Of a stretch of DNA of 64,000 nucleotides, positions 1-9,807 are shown one piece after another. Under the pieces are notes generated by a model. That model had not been told where the DNA came from. It worked only from the letters and a program-made list of their open reading frames with translations, and searched no databases. This stretch comes from Leguminivora glycinivorella. Taxonomy: Eukaryota > Arthropoda > Insecta > Lepidoptera > Tortricidae. A program made the position numbers and the translations under genes. Where the stretch lies: the NCBI RefSeq assembly GCF_023078275.1, contig NC_062974.1, positions 26,696,110 through 26,760,109 on the forward strand. Direction: 5' to 3'. Each line of letters opens with the position of its first letter. Within the stretch, counting starts at the first letter, position 1.

Positions 1-219
1 TTTCCTGCTATAGTAAAGACGTTCAGTTGAAAGGACTTTGGGATTATGCAGTTCAATCCAGTGGTTCGGTCCTGACTCTAGCAAATGCTCGGCAACCGCA
101 GACTTATTTATTTGTCGTTTTTTGACCGCCGCGATATGTTCTTTGACCCTTTCCGCTATGGTGCGTTTGGTTTCTCCAATATAAGAACTACCACAGCTAC
201 AGTCAATCTTATAAACGCC
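1..219 (-). pseudogene. Penelope-like element, GIY-YIG endonuclease part (partial)
   Basis: The minus strand reads GVYKIDC, then CGSSYIGETKRTIAERVKEH, which has the spacing of the GIY-YIG nuclease at the C-terminus of Penelope-like retroelements (PLEs). The domain runs off the left edge of the window. It is separated from its own reverse transcriptase (1509-2712) by the inserted element at 225-1503. If that element and one copy of its duplication are ignored, the linker reads straight into this domain in frame, so both parts belong to one insertion. In PLEs this nuclease nicks the target DNA to prime reverse transcription. This copy is broken and cannot be functional as it stands. Confidence 0.85.
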
Positions 220-224
220 TGGCG

Positions 225-1503
225 CACAGTGGATCGAAATGAATAAAAAATGGACATTCGCATTTTTTTCCAAAAATCCTATTTTAAAAAATGCTGTTCG
301 GTTGAAAATGATATAAGAAATAAAAAATGTTATATAAAATTTTTCAAAATGAGGCTTATTTTAAGCAGAAAAAAATAAAATGTGTTTTTTTTGTATGAAA
401 CTGAAAAATAGGTATCTTATTGTAAGAAAACCGTAACCGATCCCGCTTTCAAACCTTTACAATGTCATTGTCCTACTTTAGAACAGTAGAAAATAGTAAA
501 AACCTTATCTGAGTAGGTGCCCGTTTTTTTTTGTAGTCCAATCAAATGTCAGTAAATACAACATTTTTCTTAGTGCTTTATTTTTTTATTTATATTAAAA
601 TATATATGACATTTTATTAAGGATAAATACAATTTTTTACAAGAAAATTGCATTGAAAGAGAAACAATTATTGCGGTGTTTTTATTGATAGTAAACAAAT
701 AGCTAAAATATACTTGAAATCAACAATAACAATTTTTTGGTGTCATCTGATCCAAGATTGTCTTTTTTGAGGCCACCGCTAAGTAAAGCGACTAAAAAGA
801 CCCTCTCTTCTAAAGCTTTGGAATTATTAATAATAGAAAACATAAGCACTGAGGATACTGAAAATATAGAAATGTTTGAAAGTGTAGAAGAAGGTGGTGA
901 ATAAAATAGATCTATACAATGTATTTTTTTTTATAACTTATATTGTTATTGTTGATTTCAAGTAAATTTTAACTTTTTGTTACTATCATAGTTACTAAAA
1001 ACATCGCAATAAATGTTTCGATTTCAATGTAATTTTTAACCATTTCCTTGTAAAAACTTGTATTTCTCTGTATCAAAATGTCATATATATTTTATTTTTA
1101 TACTAAATTGTCATGAATATACCGTTTTTTTTATGAAAATAAAAAAATAAAGCACTAAGAAAAATGTTGTATTTACTGACTTTTGATTGGACTACAAAAA
1201 ATAACGGGCACCTACTCAGATAAGGTTTTTACTATTTTATACTGTTCTAAAGTAGGACAATGACACTGTAAAGGTTTGAAAGCGGGATCGGTTACGGTTT
1301 TCTTACAATAAGATACCTATTTTTCAGTTTCATACAAAAAAAACACATTTTATTTTTTTCTGCTTAAAATAAGCCTCATTTTGGAAAATTTTATATAACA
1401 TTTTTTATTTCTCATATCATTTTCAACCGAAGAGCATTTTTTAAAATAGGATTTTTGGAAAAAAATGCGAATGTCCATTTTTTATTCATTTCGATCCACT
1501 GTG
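225..1503. mobile_element. Fold-back DNA element, probably Transib-like, inserted in the PLE
   Basis: Both ends read CACAGTGGATCGAAATGAAT inward and are flanked by the direct repeat TGGCG (220-224 and 1504-1508). Removing the element and one TGGCG restores the PLE reading frame, which fixes the boundaries. The arms are very long, about 225-738 and 940-1503, with one indel of roughly 47 bp and many substitutions, around a loop of about 200 bp. A 5-bp GC-rich duplication with CACNRTG-type ends is characteristic of the Transib superfamily, relatives of the RAG1 recombinase. The seven terminal bases equal the V(D)J heptamer. Superfamily assignment is inference from termini and duplication length only; no transposase core is present. 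Confidence 0.7.
767..904 (+). pseudogene. Possible transposase C-terminal remnant in the fold-back loop
   Basis: The loop between the two arms holds an open frame that starts before 767 and stops at 902-904. It contains LRPPLSKATKKTLSSKALEL and ends in an acidic stretch, FESVEEGGE. Its position next to the right arm suggests that the right arm is the true 3' end of a parent transposon and the left arm an inverted copy of it. No catalytic residues are present. The frame is short, so its coding origin is a guess that needs comparison with full-length relatives. Confidence 0.4.
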
Positions 1504-1508
1504 TGGCG

Positions 1509-2712
1509 TCTGATATGGAATAACATCCTTTGCTGACCTTAGTTGCCCCGCCACCTTCGACAACGGCAAGTACACAGTCTGTATCGAATACTTCTTTAGT
1601 ATGGTACCAACCTTGTCTGTCACTCCCTTGACATAGGGCATAAATGCCGGTCGTCTTGCAACATTCGGATGCTTCTTCGCAGGCTTTCGTCTTGGTTGCC
1701 GACAATCCACCCTGTACCCATTCTTTCTAAGAAACCTCCTGAATGTGTGACATCTCACTCTCTAAAAATTCAGGTTCACAAAGGTCATGTGCTCTGTTCT
1801 TTAGGGAATTAACGACGGACAGTAGGTGACGAGGGTGGTGGTGAGACTGAGCATTGAGGTATCTATCTGTGTGAGTAGGCTTCCTGTAGACAGTGTGCGC
1901 CAAGGATCCATCCATCCGACCTATCACTTTTATGTCCAGAAAAGGCAAACTTCGATCTGATTCCAATTCATACGTAAATTTCACCTTCTGATGAATGGAA
2001 TTGAGATACTGGAGTAATTGCTCAACCTCTTGCTTGCCACCCTTCATGATACAAAAGACATCATCGACATACCGCTTCCATAACTTCACTGCCCATGGTT
2101 GCAGGTCTATGTTTGCCTCAAAATGCTCCATCCAGATATTTGCTAAAACCGGCGCCACCGGGCTGCCCATAGCAACTCCGTCAATCTGGAGATAATGCTT
2201 TTGTCGATATAAAAAGTAGCTCCCTTCTAGACAGTTTCGCAATAACACCATGACCGACTCCAGTATCTCATTGTCAGCTAGCCTTGTCCTAACTACCTCA
2301 AGACATTCCTTAACTGGAACATTGGTGAAAAGCGACTCGACATCAAAACTCACCATTATGTCATCTGGTTCCAGCTTAACATCCTTCAGAATGTCCACAA
2401 AGTGACGAGAATCTTTCACAAAGGACGACGTTTTACCCACAAGCGGCTGCAACACCGATGCTACATGCTTTGCCAGGTCGTAAGTAGGTGAGGCGATTTG
2501 ACCTACGATTGGTCGCAAGGGCACGTTAGCTTTGTGTACCTTCGGCAGCCCATACAATTTCGGCGATTGCACTATTCTAGGCCTGTGTAAACGGTCAAAG
2601 ACATCATCCTGGAACAACTCCCTGTAGTCCCTAATGACAGCCCTTATCCGGCGCGTAACTCTGGCAGTAGGGTCATATGAAACGGGCTTATACACATTCG
2701 TATCATTCAGTA
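1509..2712 (-). pseudogene. Penelope-like element reverse transcriptase and linker (frameshifted)
   Basis: The main frame (1727-2695, 322 residues, open a few codons further upstream) carries the PLE reverse transcriptase motifs in order: KLYGLPKVHK (about 46-55), SFDVESLFTNVP (about 116-127), GVAMGSPVAPVLAN (about 173-186), the catalytic YVDD (about 209-212) and LPFLD. A second minus frame (1509-1758) carries the linker to the nuclease and overlaps the first, so there is a frameshift near 1745-1760. The 5' part is missing: homology stops near 2730, where a 17-base stretch shared with 3690-3710 begins. Such elements copy themselves by target-primed reverse transcription. This copy is dead through truncation, frameshift and insertion. 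Confidence 0.9.
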
Positions 2713-2808
2713 AAAGCCGAATTTTAAAGTTCGGAAGTCACTGGAATTTTATAATATGAGTGAAGATCGTGTTAGTTTAAATCAATATATATGAAATGTT
2801 GTCAATTC

Positions 2809-2953
2809 CTTCGGGTTGGAAGTTCAGGTGGCAGTCGCTTTCTTAAAAACTAGTGCCTACGCCAAATCTTGGGATTAGTTGTCAAAGTGGACCCCAGGCT
2901 CCCATGAGCCGTGGCAAATGCCGGGATAACGCAAGGAGGATGATGCTAATGGT
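2809..2953 (+). repeat. SINE fragment (family 2, GAGGATGATGATG tail)
   Basis: This is the 3' part of a SINE that recurs at 7830-8010, 34722-34993 and 52857-53183. Shared landmarks are TTCGGGTTGGAAG, ACTAGTGCCTA, CCCATGAGCCGTGGCAAATG and the tail CAAGGAGGATGATG. The 5' half is missing here. Confidence 0.75.
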
Positions 2954-2962
2954 GTCTGTGGA

Positions 2963-3078
2963 ACACTGGCTGTTATCAAAAATGTTATACAACGTGGTGT
3001 GACAGGGACAGCGCGATAACAATGACATTACGCTGTCCCTGTCACACAATGTTTTATAACACTTATAACAGCCAGTGT
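2963..3078. mobile_element. Hairpin MITE, ends ACACTGGCTGTTAT
   Basis: The left end ACACTGGCTGTTAT and the right end ATAACAGCCAGTGT are inverted copies. Pairing continues inward through GTGTGACAGGGACAGCG around a small loop. It lies just after the SINE fragment. No clear target duplication was found, so the superfamily is not assigned. Confidence 0.7.
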
Positions 3079-5847
3079 GGGAGCACCATAAGTCCGTTTT
3101 CACATTATCCGGTCCGATATCTTATGTTGGAAATTTAGTTTAATAAAATATAAAATTTGACATTACAGGAGAAACCTAAATCATTACATTTCTTAAAGTA
3201 AAGTATCTAGAGCCAACCATATTTGACAATATAACATTAGTAATAAACACATTTAAACTGAATTTCAGTACGACAAATATGTCAAACAAAATAATAATAA
3301 AGTAAATTATAATTAGGTCAGACTTTCGCATACCTTCAAACATTCACTATGAACATGTATGTTAATGTATGGGATATCGGTCCTATATCCGATATCGGAT
3401 GGGATATTCTGAAAACGCACTAACAAGCATCGTCGGCGCCCGCGCAGGTCTCACGCCGAATCCTGCCCCAGAGCCGCGGGCGCAGCTCTCAGCCGAAATT
3501 AGGGTAACAAATGGGCCCAAATCACGGTGGTTAACGGCCATTATCCCGTGAGCCTTCAAGTTTGTGGGAAACCGACCCCACTCCAGCATACTTGTATGTT
3601 AAGTACAGTCATGTCCTAAAATAAAGGTGTTAAAAAGTCCTAAAAAATAAGTCCCACAGCTTTTTTGAATTTAGAACGCACGAATTCGTCGTTCGGAAGT
3701 CACTGGAAAACGAAAAATGCTAAGTATTTTTGAAAAACGACCGATTTATTTAATAATTTTAAATCTAGTGGTAATGACCACTCGATTTCTGAAAATAAAA
3801 TTGAAATCACTAGTACCTAGTGGAGATATTATTGAACAAAATTCACGAAATTAACAACCAAAACCCTGGTCGACGAATAAAATTAAGAGCTACGGGCATA
3901 ATTTTGAGCCACTTTTATAGAACCATATTATTACAGCACAGGTAACTAGAAAAACTCGGAGGTTATATCTCTGAGATCGCGTGACAGTTTATAGATAGAA
4001 AATAATCGGCCCGTCCCACTCCGTTCTAGAGTCGGTCGTCCTTAAGAAGGTAGTTTCGCCGAAACATAAGAGTAATGTTTTACCTGTATTTGTCTTGCAT
4101 CAATCATGATTAAAGTATAATTAGAATCGTTCTTAAGTTTTGGGTATAACTAGGTAGACGTTAAAGATCGTGAAACTCTTTTAAAAACACTCATAACAAT
4201 ATTATAATATTTCTGGAAATTTAACGGGAAAATCATTTAGAAATTGAAAAATTTACTTATACAGGGTGTAAACCTAATACGGTCGAACCTCTTAACGGTG
4301 GTGAGTATAGGACATAAAAAATGGAATTAGATAACTTTTACTTAAAATTGAAATATTTTTTTTATCCATACAAATTAATTCGGCCCGCAACGTAATGCAA
4401 AGACACTCGCGTTTAACGCTCGTTGACAGTTGTCATTGATTGTCATCGCAACCACGTTTACAGTACATTGCTGCTGGGAAATTTTTCAAAAATTCATTAT
4501 GGGGTGAAAATTAAGAGTAACTCAAAAACACCTCTTAAAATTAATGATAACACTATTGAATTATATGCCTGGTTTCATTTATCGCCCTTATTAGGTTTAC
4601 GCGCTGTATAGATACCTACAATTATAACTTTCTTCTGTTTGAAGTCGTTAAAATAATAGATCCTCTTATTTCTCTAGTAGAAATCCAACCATTGCTTTTA
4701 ATACATCCATTAAATTAATATTCAATTACAATTAATAAATATTAAAATCCCATAACCGTTTACATGTGTCCGCCGCAATGGTGTTAATACAGTTATAAAT
4801 TGCCACCTTGACAAAGGGCATGGTAAAAGCTAGGCGGAGCAGGGGCCGGTTCTGAAGCTATATATTTTTAAACTTTTTCGTTGGGTTTTGATATGAAAGC
4901 CTTGAGCACACCTCGGACACTGGCGATCAAATATATGAAAGAAGCGCGTTCCTAGCACACATTATAAGCTTGTGTAAGTGAACGCGTACTATGCTTGTGT
5001 GAGTGAAATATGACAGATCGACCGTTCGCGTTTTTGACAGGTGGTAACCGAGAGGGGGTAGGCGCAGTTTAAGCGGAGAGCGGCAGTGGTCATACTCTTT
5101 ATTACACTTTGCCTTGAGTGAGGCATCGAGGTCAAATGACGCCATCTGGTGAAAAATTAAATTTGGGAAATTGAAGACATAATTTTTAATAGTCAAATAT
5201 ATTGCATTATGTTTCTCTTCGCACCATATCAGATCTAAGTACCTATATTGAGAAATGGTTGATTAAAATGATACTTTGATATTATAAAGTATCACAAAAA
5301 AGGTCTCGAATCAGCTGTATGTCAAGGAATGCTTGAGGACCTTAACGCTAGCTTGGATGGCGTAGAAATTACATGCTTAGTACTGTTTAGTGTAAACGAA
5401 AAAACAAAAACTTTCCTAACACAGAGCTCAGGAAGATATCATGTCTTTGTAAAGTTAACATGACGATAAACTAAGTGAATAGTGTGAACACATAAAATAT
5501 AACAAGTTATATTCGAAATCAATGCCTGCACATGCACATAAGAAGAGAGTCACCAGTTTTCTTCTAGAACACTGTTTTTACAGCGTGAAAGAATATTTAG
5601 AATATGATACTTAATGGAATTAGAATAATTAAAATGTTAAGCATGTATTACGGTATGAATCTATTATTATGAATTATGTTGTTGAAATGGAATAAAAATT
5701 TAAATTATAGCTATATTTAGTATAGGTATAAGATAGTATTTTTATGTAAAATATTTTGCATGTCGTTTTGTGCGACTGAATACTGTACATCATCCTACAT
5801 AATAACACCTGTGTATTCTAGAAATAAGTATTCTTGCAAATAAACCA
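3079..5847. other. No gene recognised
   Basis: About 2.8 kb of mostly AT-rich DNA with only short chance reading frames. At 3690-3710 the 17-base stretch GTTCGGAAGTCACTGGA repeats the sequence beside the truncated PLE at about 2730. The part around 4020-4080 contains TTTCGCCGAAACATAAG and may be PLE terminal-repeat sequence, but I cannot prove this. A GC-richer patch lies at 3430-3560. Confidence 0.5.
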
Positions 5848-6145
5848 TTTATCTTATCTTATCTTATCTTATCTTGCCTGTGTGGTGACGGGTTAAGAAT
5901 TTCACCACCCCCTTTGTTCCCGTGGGTGTCGTAGAAGGCGACTATGGGATATGGGTTAAATTGTGGTGTGGGCGAGAGGCTGGCAACCTGTCACTGCAAT
6001 GCCACAGTTTCGTTTTCTTTTAACCCCTTATTTGCCAAGAGTGGCCCTGAAGCTTTAGTAGTTTCATGTGCTCTGCCTACCCCTTTATGGGATACAGGCG
6101 TGATTGTTTGTATGTATGTATATATGTATGTATCTTATCTTATCA
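5848..6145 (+). repeat. SINE-like dispersed repeat with TTATC run
   Basis: A run of TTATC units (about 5848-5875) leads into GTGGTGACGGGTTAAGAATT, then TGTCGTAGAAGGCGACTATG, GGCTGGCAACCTGTCACTGC and TATGGGATACAGGCGTGATT, ending in a (GTAT)n tail. The same sequence runs in the opposite direction at 50738-50985, which shows it is a dispersed family. The short reading frame inside is not a gene. Confidence 0.75.
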
Positions 6146-6622
6146 TTATCACAGCATAAACAGATAAACACTAAAATATGTCACATCAGACATATCAAAA
6201 CAACACAAAAATCATAAACTTTAAGATCAGAACCTGCCTTCTCTAAATTGTGCTGATTTAGGAACCTGTACGTATGTGTGTCACAGGTCGAGAGAGCACA
6301 ACACACGTGGTAAACTCGTTGTAGATGGCTAACTAAGATGGCCCTTGAAGATGTAGTTTTTCGAGAGTTAAGTTAAGCGAATGAAGGGCATTTGAATAAA
6401 GTATGTGAACTCTCTTAATACCATTTCTTTACAATAGATACACGATATTTTTAGGCACGACGCTTGGTGTTTTAAATATCTTAATGTACATTTTTTTCTT
6501 ATGTTAATGTAAAGTTATAAGTATGGGATAAAAAAGTAAGTTAAAGAAGAAAATATTTTTTGTAGTGTTTTAAGAACCTAATAACGAAAATTTTTCTTTG
6601 AAATTTAAAACTGAATTTATAA
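6146..6622. other. No gene recognised
   Basis: AT-rich intergenic sequence without recognisable features. Confidence 0.5.
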
Positions 6623-6627
6623 TTTAA

Positions 6628-7135
6628 GACGATACAGGAGGGTTCAATTCTCCATACAAACGTTCTCGACTATTTCCTCCCTGGTTTTTGAAGATAGGGC
6701 AATGATTTTTTCAACACAGATTATTATTATTTTTATCTGTGTCGGACCGTTTTGATTTTTTTGATATTTTTATTTTTAAAGACGCTTAGAGTCGATCAAA
6801 AATTTCCGAAAATGGACTTTTTCATTATGATGCAAAAAAAGGTGTGATACTAAAGATTGGTAACAATTAGCCAAAAAAAAACTAAACGGTCCGACACAGA
6901 TTATTTCATTGTTATTCAGATTCTGAAATTTCGTTCCGATTGATTAAGTTTTGAAGGAGGAAACAGTCGAGAGCGAAACCTCGATTTAAACAAAAAATGT
7001 CGCGATATCTTTTAACGGAGTTGTTCTTAATGGACAATTTTCTTCGATAAATCTAGTTAATAACATCTAAATCTAGTTACTAAAATTCCCAAATTGAAAG
7101 ATTCTTAATCAAATTTTCAAATTTGACTTTCCAAA
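6628..7135. mobile_element. TTAA-type MITE, diverged copy
   Basis: TTAA followed by GACGATAC opens an element of about 500 bp that is plainly related to the copy at 30632-31134. Internal inverted repeats include ATCTGTGTCGGACCGTTT against AAACGGTCCGACACAGAT. The right end is degraded and its TTAA was not found, so the end coordinate is approximate. Confidence 0.65.
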
Positions 7136-7214
7136 TCGTTAATTTTGATTTTGGGCTTCATTCGGTTTATTTTGATTTCTGATTATTATGATTTTATAAG
7201 CCACCTTTTTCCGG

Positions 7215-7345
7215 CTAGATATTTTTTTTTTTTATGAAATAGGCAGCAAACGAGCAGACGAGCCGCCTGATGGTAAGCAGTCATCGCCGCCCATGGACAT
7301 AAGCAACATCATGGGAGCCACTTATGCGTTGCCGACCTTTGAGAA
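7215..7345 (+). repeat. Dispersed repeat with CTGATGGTAAGC motif
   Basis: A T-run followed by GCAAACGAGCAGACGAGCC, CTGATGGTAAGC and GCGTTGCCGACCTTTGAGAA matches a repeat I associate with Lepidoptera. A reversed relative lies near 25990-26095 and scraps near 27640-27700. The class (SINE or LINE tail) is not determined. Confidence 0.55.
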
Positions 7346-7829
7346 CCCTAATTCCCAATAAATGGGATCTGTACTCTAGATTCTTTGTGGTAAATTATCT
7401 GTCAACAGATAAATAATAACAATATTTGACCCAGACCCACATCAGAAGTCAAACACGAAAAAACACTCCATTAAAGTTCATAGCACCTCTATTACCCTGA
7501 CAGCTAACGCGTTGATGTCGGCGGAAAGATCTATAGATCTTATAGATCTTACGCAACTGTAATGAATGATCTACTCCAAATTAGATTAAGCGTCTGACAG
7601 ACGGACAGGCAGTAATCAACCGTTTGTTATTTCATTTCGTAATAAAGGTAAGCGGATTTTTTAGGTTGGATTGTGTGGAAGGTAGTTTAAAGAAAGGGTC
7701 AAGGTGAAGTAGCTTATTGTTTGTGAAGTATTATTTAAAGTAAACATAGAGTTGGTGGGAACCACAGGTTATAATGACACAATTAGAGAAAGGTATCCTG
7801 ACGGTCAAGGAATAATTTAATCATGATGA
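7346..7829. other. No gene recognised
   Basis: Unique-looking sequence. A small AGATCTTATAGATCT-type palindrome occurs near 7528-7550. Confidence 0.45.
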
Positions 7830-8010
7830 TGTAATGAGGAAACCGGACTAATTCCAATAAGGCCTAGTTACCCTTTTGGTTGGAAGGTCAGATGACAGTC
7901 GTTTTCGTAAAACTAGTGCCTATGCCAAAACCTTGGGACTAGTTGTCAAAGCGGACCCTAGGCTCCCATGAGCCGTGGCAAATGCCGAGATAATGAGGAT
8001 GATGAGGATG
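7830..8010 (+). repeat. SINE fragment (family 2)
   Basis: Starts in GAGGAAACCGGACTAATTCC and runs through AACTAGTGCCTATGCC and CCCATGAGCCGTGGCAAATG to a GAGGATGATGAGGATG tail. It lacks the tRNA-like head. Confidence 0.75.
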
Positions 8011-8246
8011 TCGTGAGGAGGTCAATAGATCATCTAAACAAGTTTTGGTCGAAATAATTGACAGAGGCTTACGACATGGATCTCATTAACATTAAACGAT
8101 GTTAAGAAAGTCAAAATAAAATGTCTCGATAAGCTAGAGCAGTACGCCTGGCGAATGAGAAGAGCCAACCCCGAGTTATGAGCTAAAGACTACGTATGAT
8201 ATGATATCTAATATTATATTTCAGGTAATATGGCAAAAGGTCAGGC

Positions 8247-8636
8247 CAGGGCTCGGATACCGGTTAAATTTTCAAACCGTTATCATGTACTTGCGGCAAA
8301 ACCTTTAAATTTCGTTTTCGCTCGAAAAACCGCTATTTTCAAACCGGTTTTTAGGGGAACTCTTTCATAAAGGTTTCGTTCGATTAACCGGTTTAGAACA
8401 AAATTAACCGGTTTATTCCGCAGTATGATAGGTAATACTGTTCTAACCAAACAAAAAAAGTCGCTGCGTGAACGTAGGTATTTACGCGGTGCCGGTGCGT
8501 CTTGCCGCTGGTCAAATAAACCGGTTTATTTCGGTTAAAATAAAGTTCTCATAACGTTCGCGTTCTTTAGAAAGTTCGGAGTAAAATCGAAGTAAACCGG
8601 TTTTAACCGGTAAAAATAGACCGGTTCCGAGCCCTG
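8247..8636. mobile_element. hAT-type MITE with perfect 8-bp target duplication
   Basis: The element starts CAGGGCTCGG and ends CCGAGCCCTG. It is flanked on both sides by GGTCAGGC (8239-8246 and 8637-8644), the 8-bp duplication typical of hAT transposons. Its body carries many copies of ACCGGTTT and its complement in both orientations, which could be binding sites for the transposase that mobilises it. There is no coding capacity. Confidence 0.88.
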
Positions 8637-8717
8637 GGTCAGGCAAAGAAGAAGGAATGTGTAAGGATGTGAAAATGTGTTAATATTGGTATATCAGAAT
8701 GAAAGTAAGAAATTCCA

Positions 8718-8843
8718 AACTGAAATAGATACCATACACTAAAGAAAAAGCGATCAAGCCCACTGGTGGCGAAGCCGGGTATCGAACCCGGGTCTCCAGC
8801 TAACGCGGCTGACGTGATAAACCGCTACACCACCTCGACCGCC
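8718..8843 (-). repeat. tRNA-headed SINE with 14-bp target duplication
   Basis: On the minus strand the head has a box A match TGGTGTAGCGG and a box B match GGTTCGATACC, the two internal parts of an RNA polymerase III promoter. AGTAAGAAATTCCA flanks it on both sides (8704-8717 and 8844-8857), as expected for LINE-driven insertion. It is SINE-derived, not a working tRNA gene: the cloverleaf is not complete and the tail continues past the tRNA-like part. Confidence 0.85.
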
Positions 8844-9060
8844 AGTAAGAAATTCCAGTTTTATCAAAAATGGAGCCGATTTTGACAGAATCTTGTTTTT
8901 TTTAACACGCTTTTATTAGGTCGTCGTGTAAATATGTAACTAACTATGTAATGGAATCTGCGGAGGCTAATTTAACCATCTTCCAAGGATCGTAGCGTAA
9001 TGAAAATTGGCAGCTATATGTAGTTCCGATGACAATACAATAATATGGTACTGTTGAGCT

Positions 9061-9805
9061 GATCTGATGATGGAGTCGGAAGATATGAACTGGAACTACA
9101 TGATGGAACATCGTATCATAGCCGTTTTTGGGTTTCTTAGAAAAGTCTTGTAATGAACTTTGACTACAATTAGGTTTCAAGGTCTGATGATGAAGCCGAA
9201 AGATATGAACTGGAACTACATGATGGAACATCGTATCATAGCTGTTTTTGGGTTTCTTAGAAAAGTCTTGTAATGAACTTTGACTACAATTAGGTTTCAA
9301 GGTCTGATGATGGAGCCGGAAGATATGAACTGGAACTACATGATGGAACACCGTATCATAGCTGTTTTTGGGCTTCTTAGGAAAGTCTTGTAATGAACTT
9401 TGACTACAATTAGGTTTCAAGGTCTGATGATGGAGCCGGAAGATATGAGCTGGAACTACATGATGGAACATCGTGTCATAGCTGTTTTTGGGCTTCTTAG
9501 AAAAGTCTTGTAATGAACTTTGACTACGATTAGGTTTCAAGGTCTGATGATGGAGCCGGAAGATATGAACTGGAACTACATGATGGAACATTGTATCATA
9601 GCTGTTTTTGGGCTTCTTAGAAAAGTCTTGTAATGAACTTTGACTACGATTAGGTTTCAAGGTCTGATGATGGAGCCGGAAGATATGAACTGGAACTACA
9701 TGATGGAACATCGTATCATAGCTGTTTTTGGGCTTCTTAGAAAAGTCTTGTAATGAACTATGACTACGATTAGGTTTCAAGGCCTGATGATGGTGCCGGA
9801 AGACA
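9061..9805. repeat. Tandem array, 120-bp unit, about 6 copies
   Basis: Six near-identical 120-bp units begin at about 9061, 9181, 9301, 9421, 9541 and 9661, plus a partial copy. Because 120 is a multiple of three, the minus strand stays open for 278 codons, but differences between units change amino acids freely and no start, splice or partner supports a protein. The unit (CTGATGATGGAGCCGGAAG, later TTTTTGGGCTTCTTAGAAAA) is recognisably related to the dispersed repeat at 41190-41296, so the satellite seems to have grown from a transposable-element segment. Confidence 0.9.
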
Positions 9806-9807
9806 AG

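Noticed and set aside
8944..9780. 278-codon open frame with 40-residue repeats
   Set aside because: Produced by a 120-bp satellite whose length is a multiple of three; no start context, splice site or conservation of residues between units.
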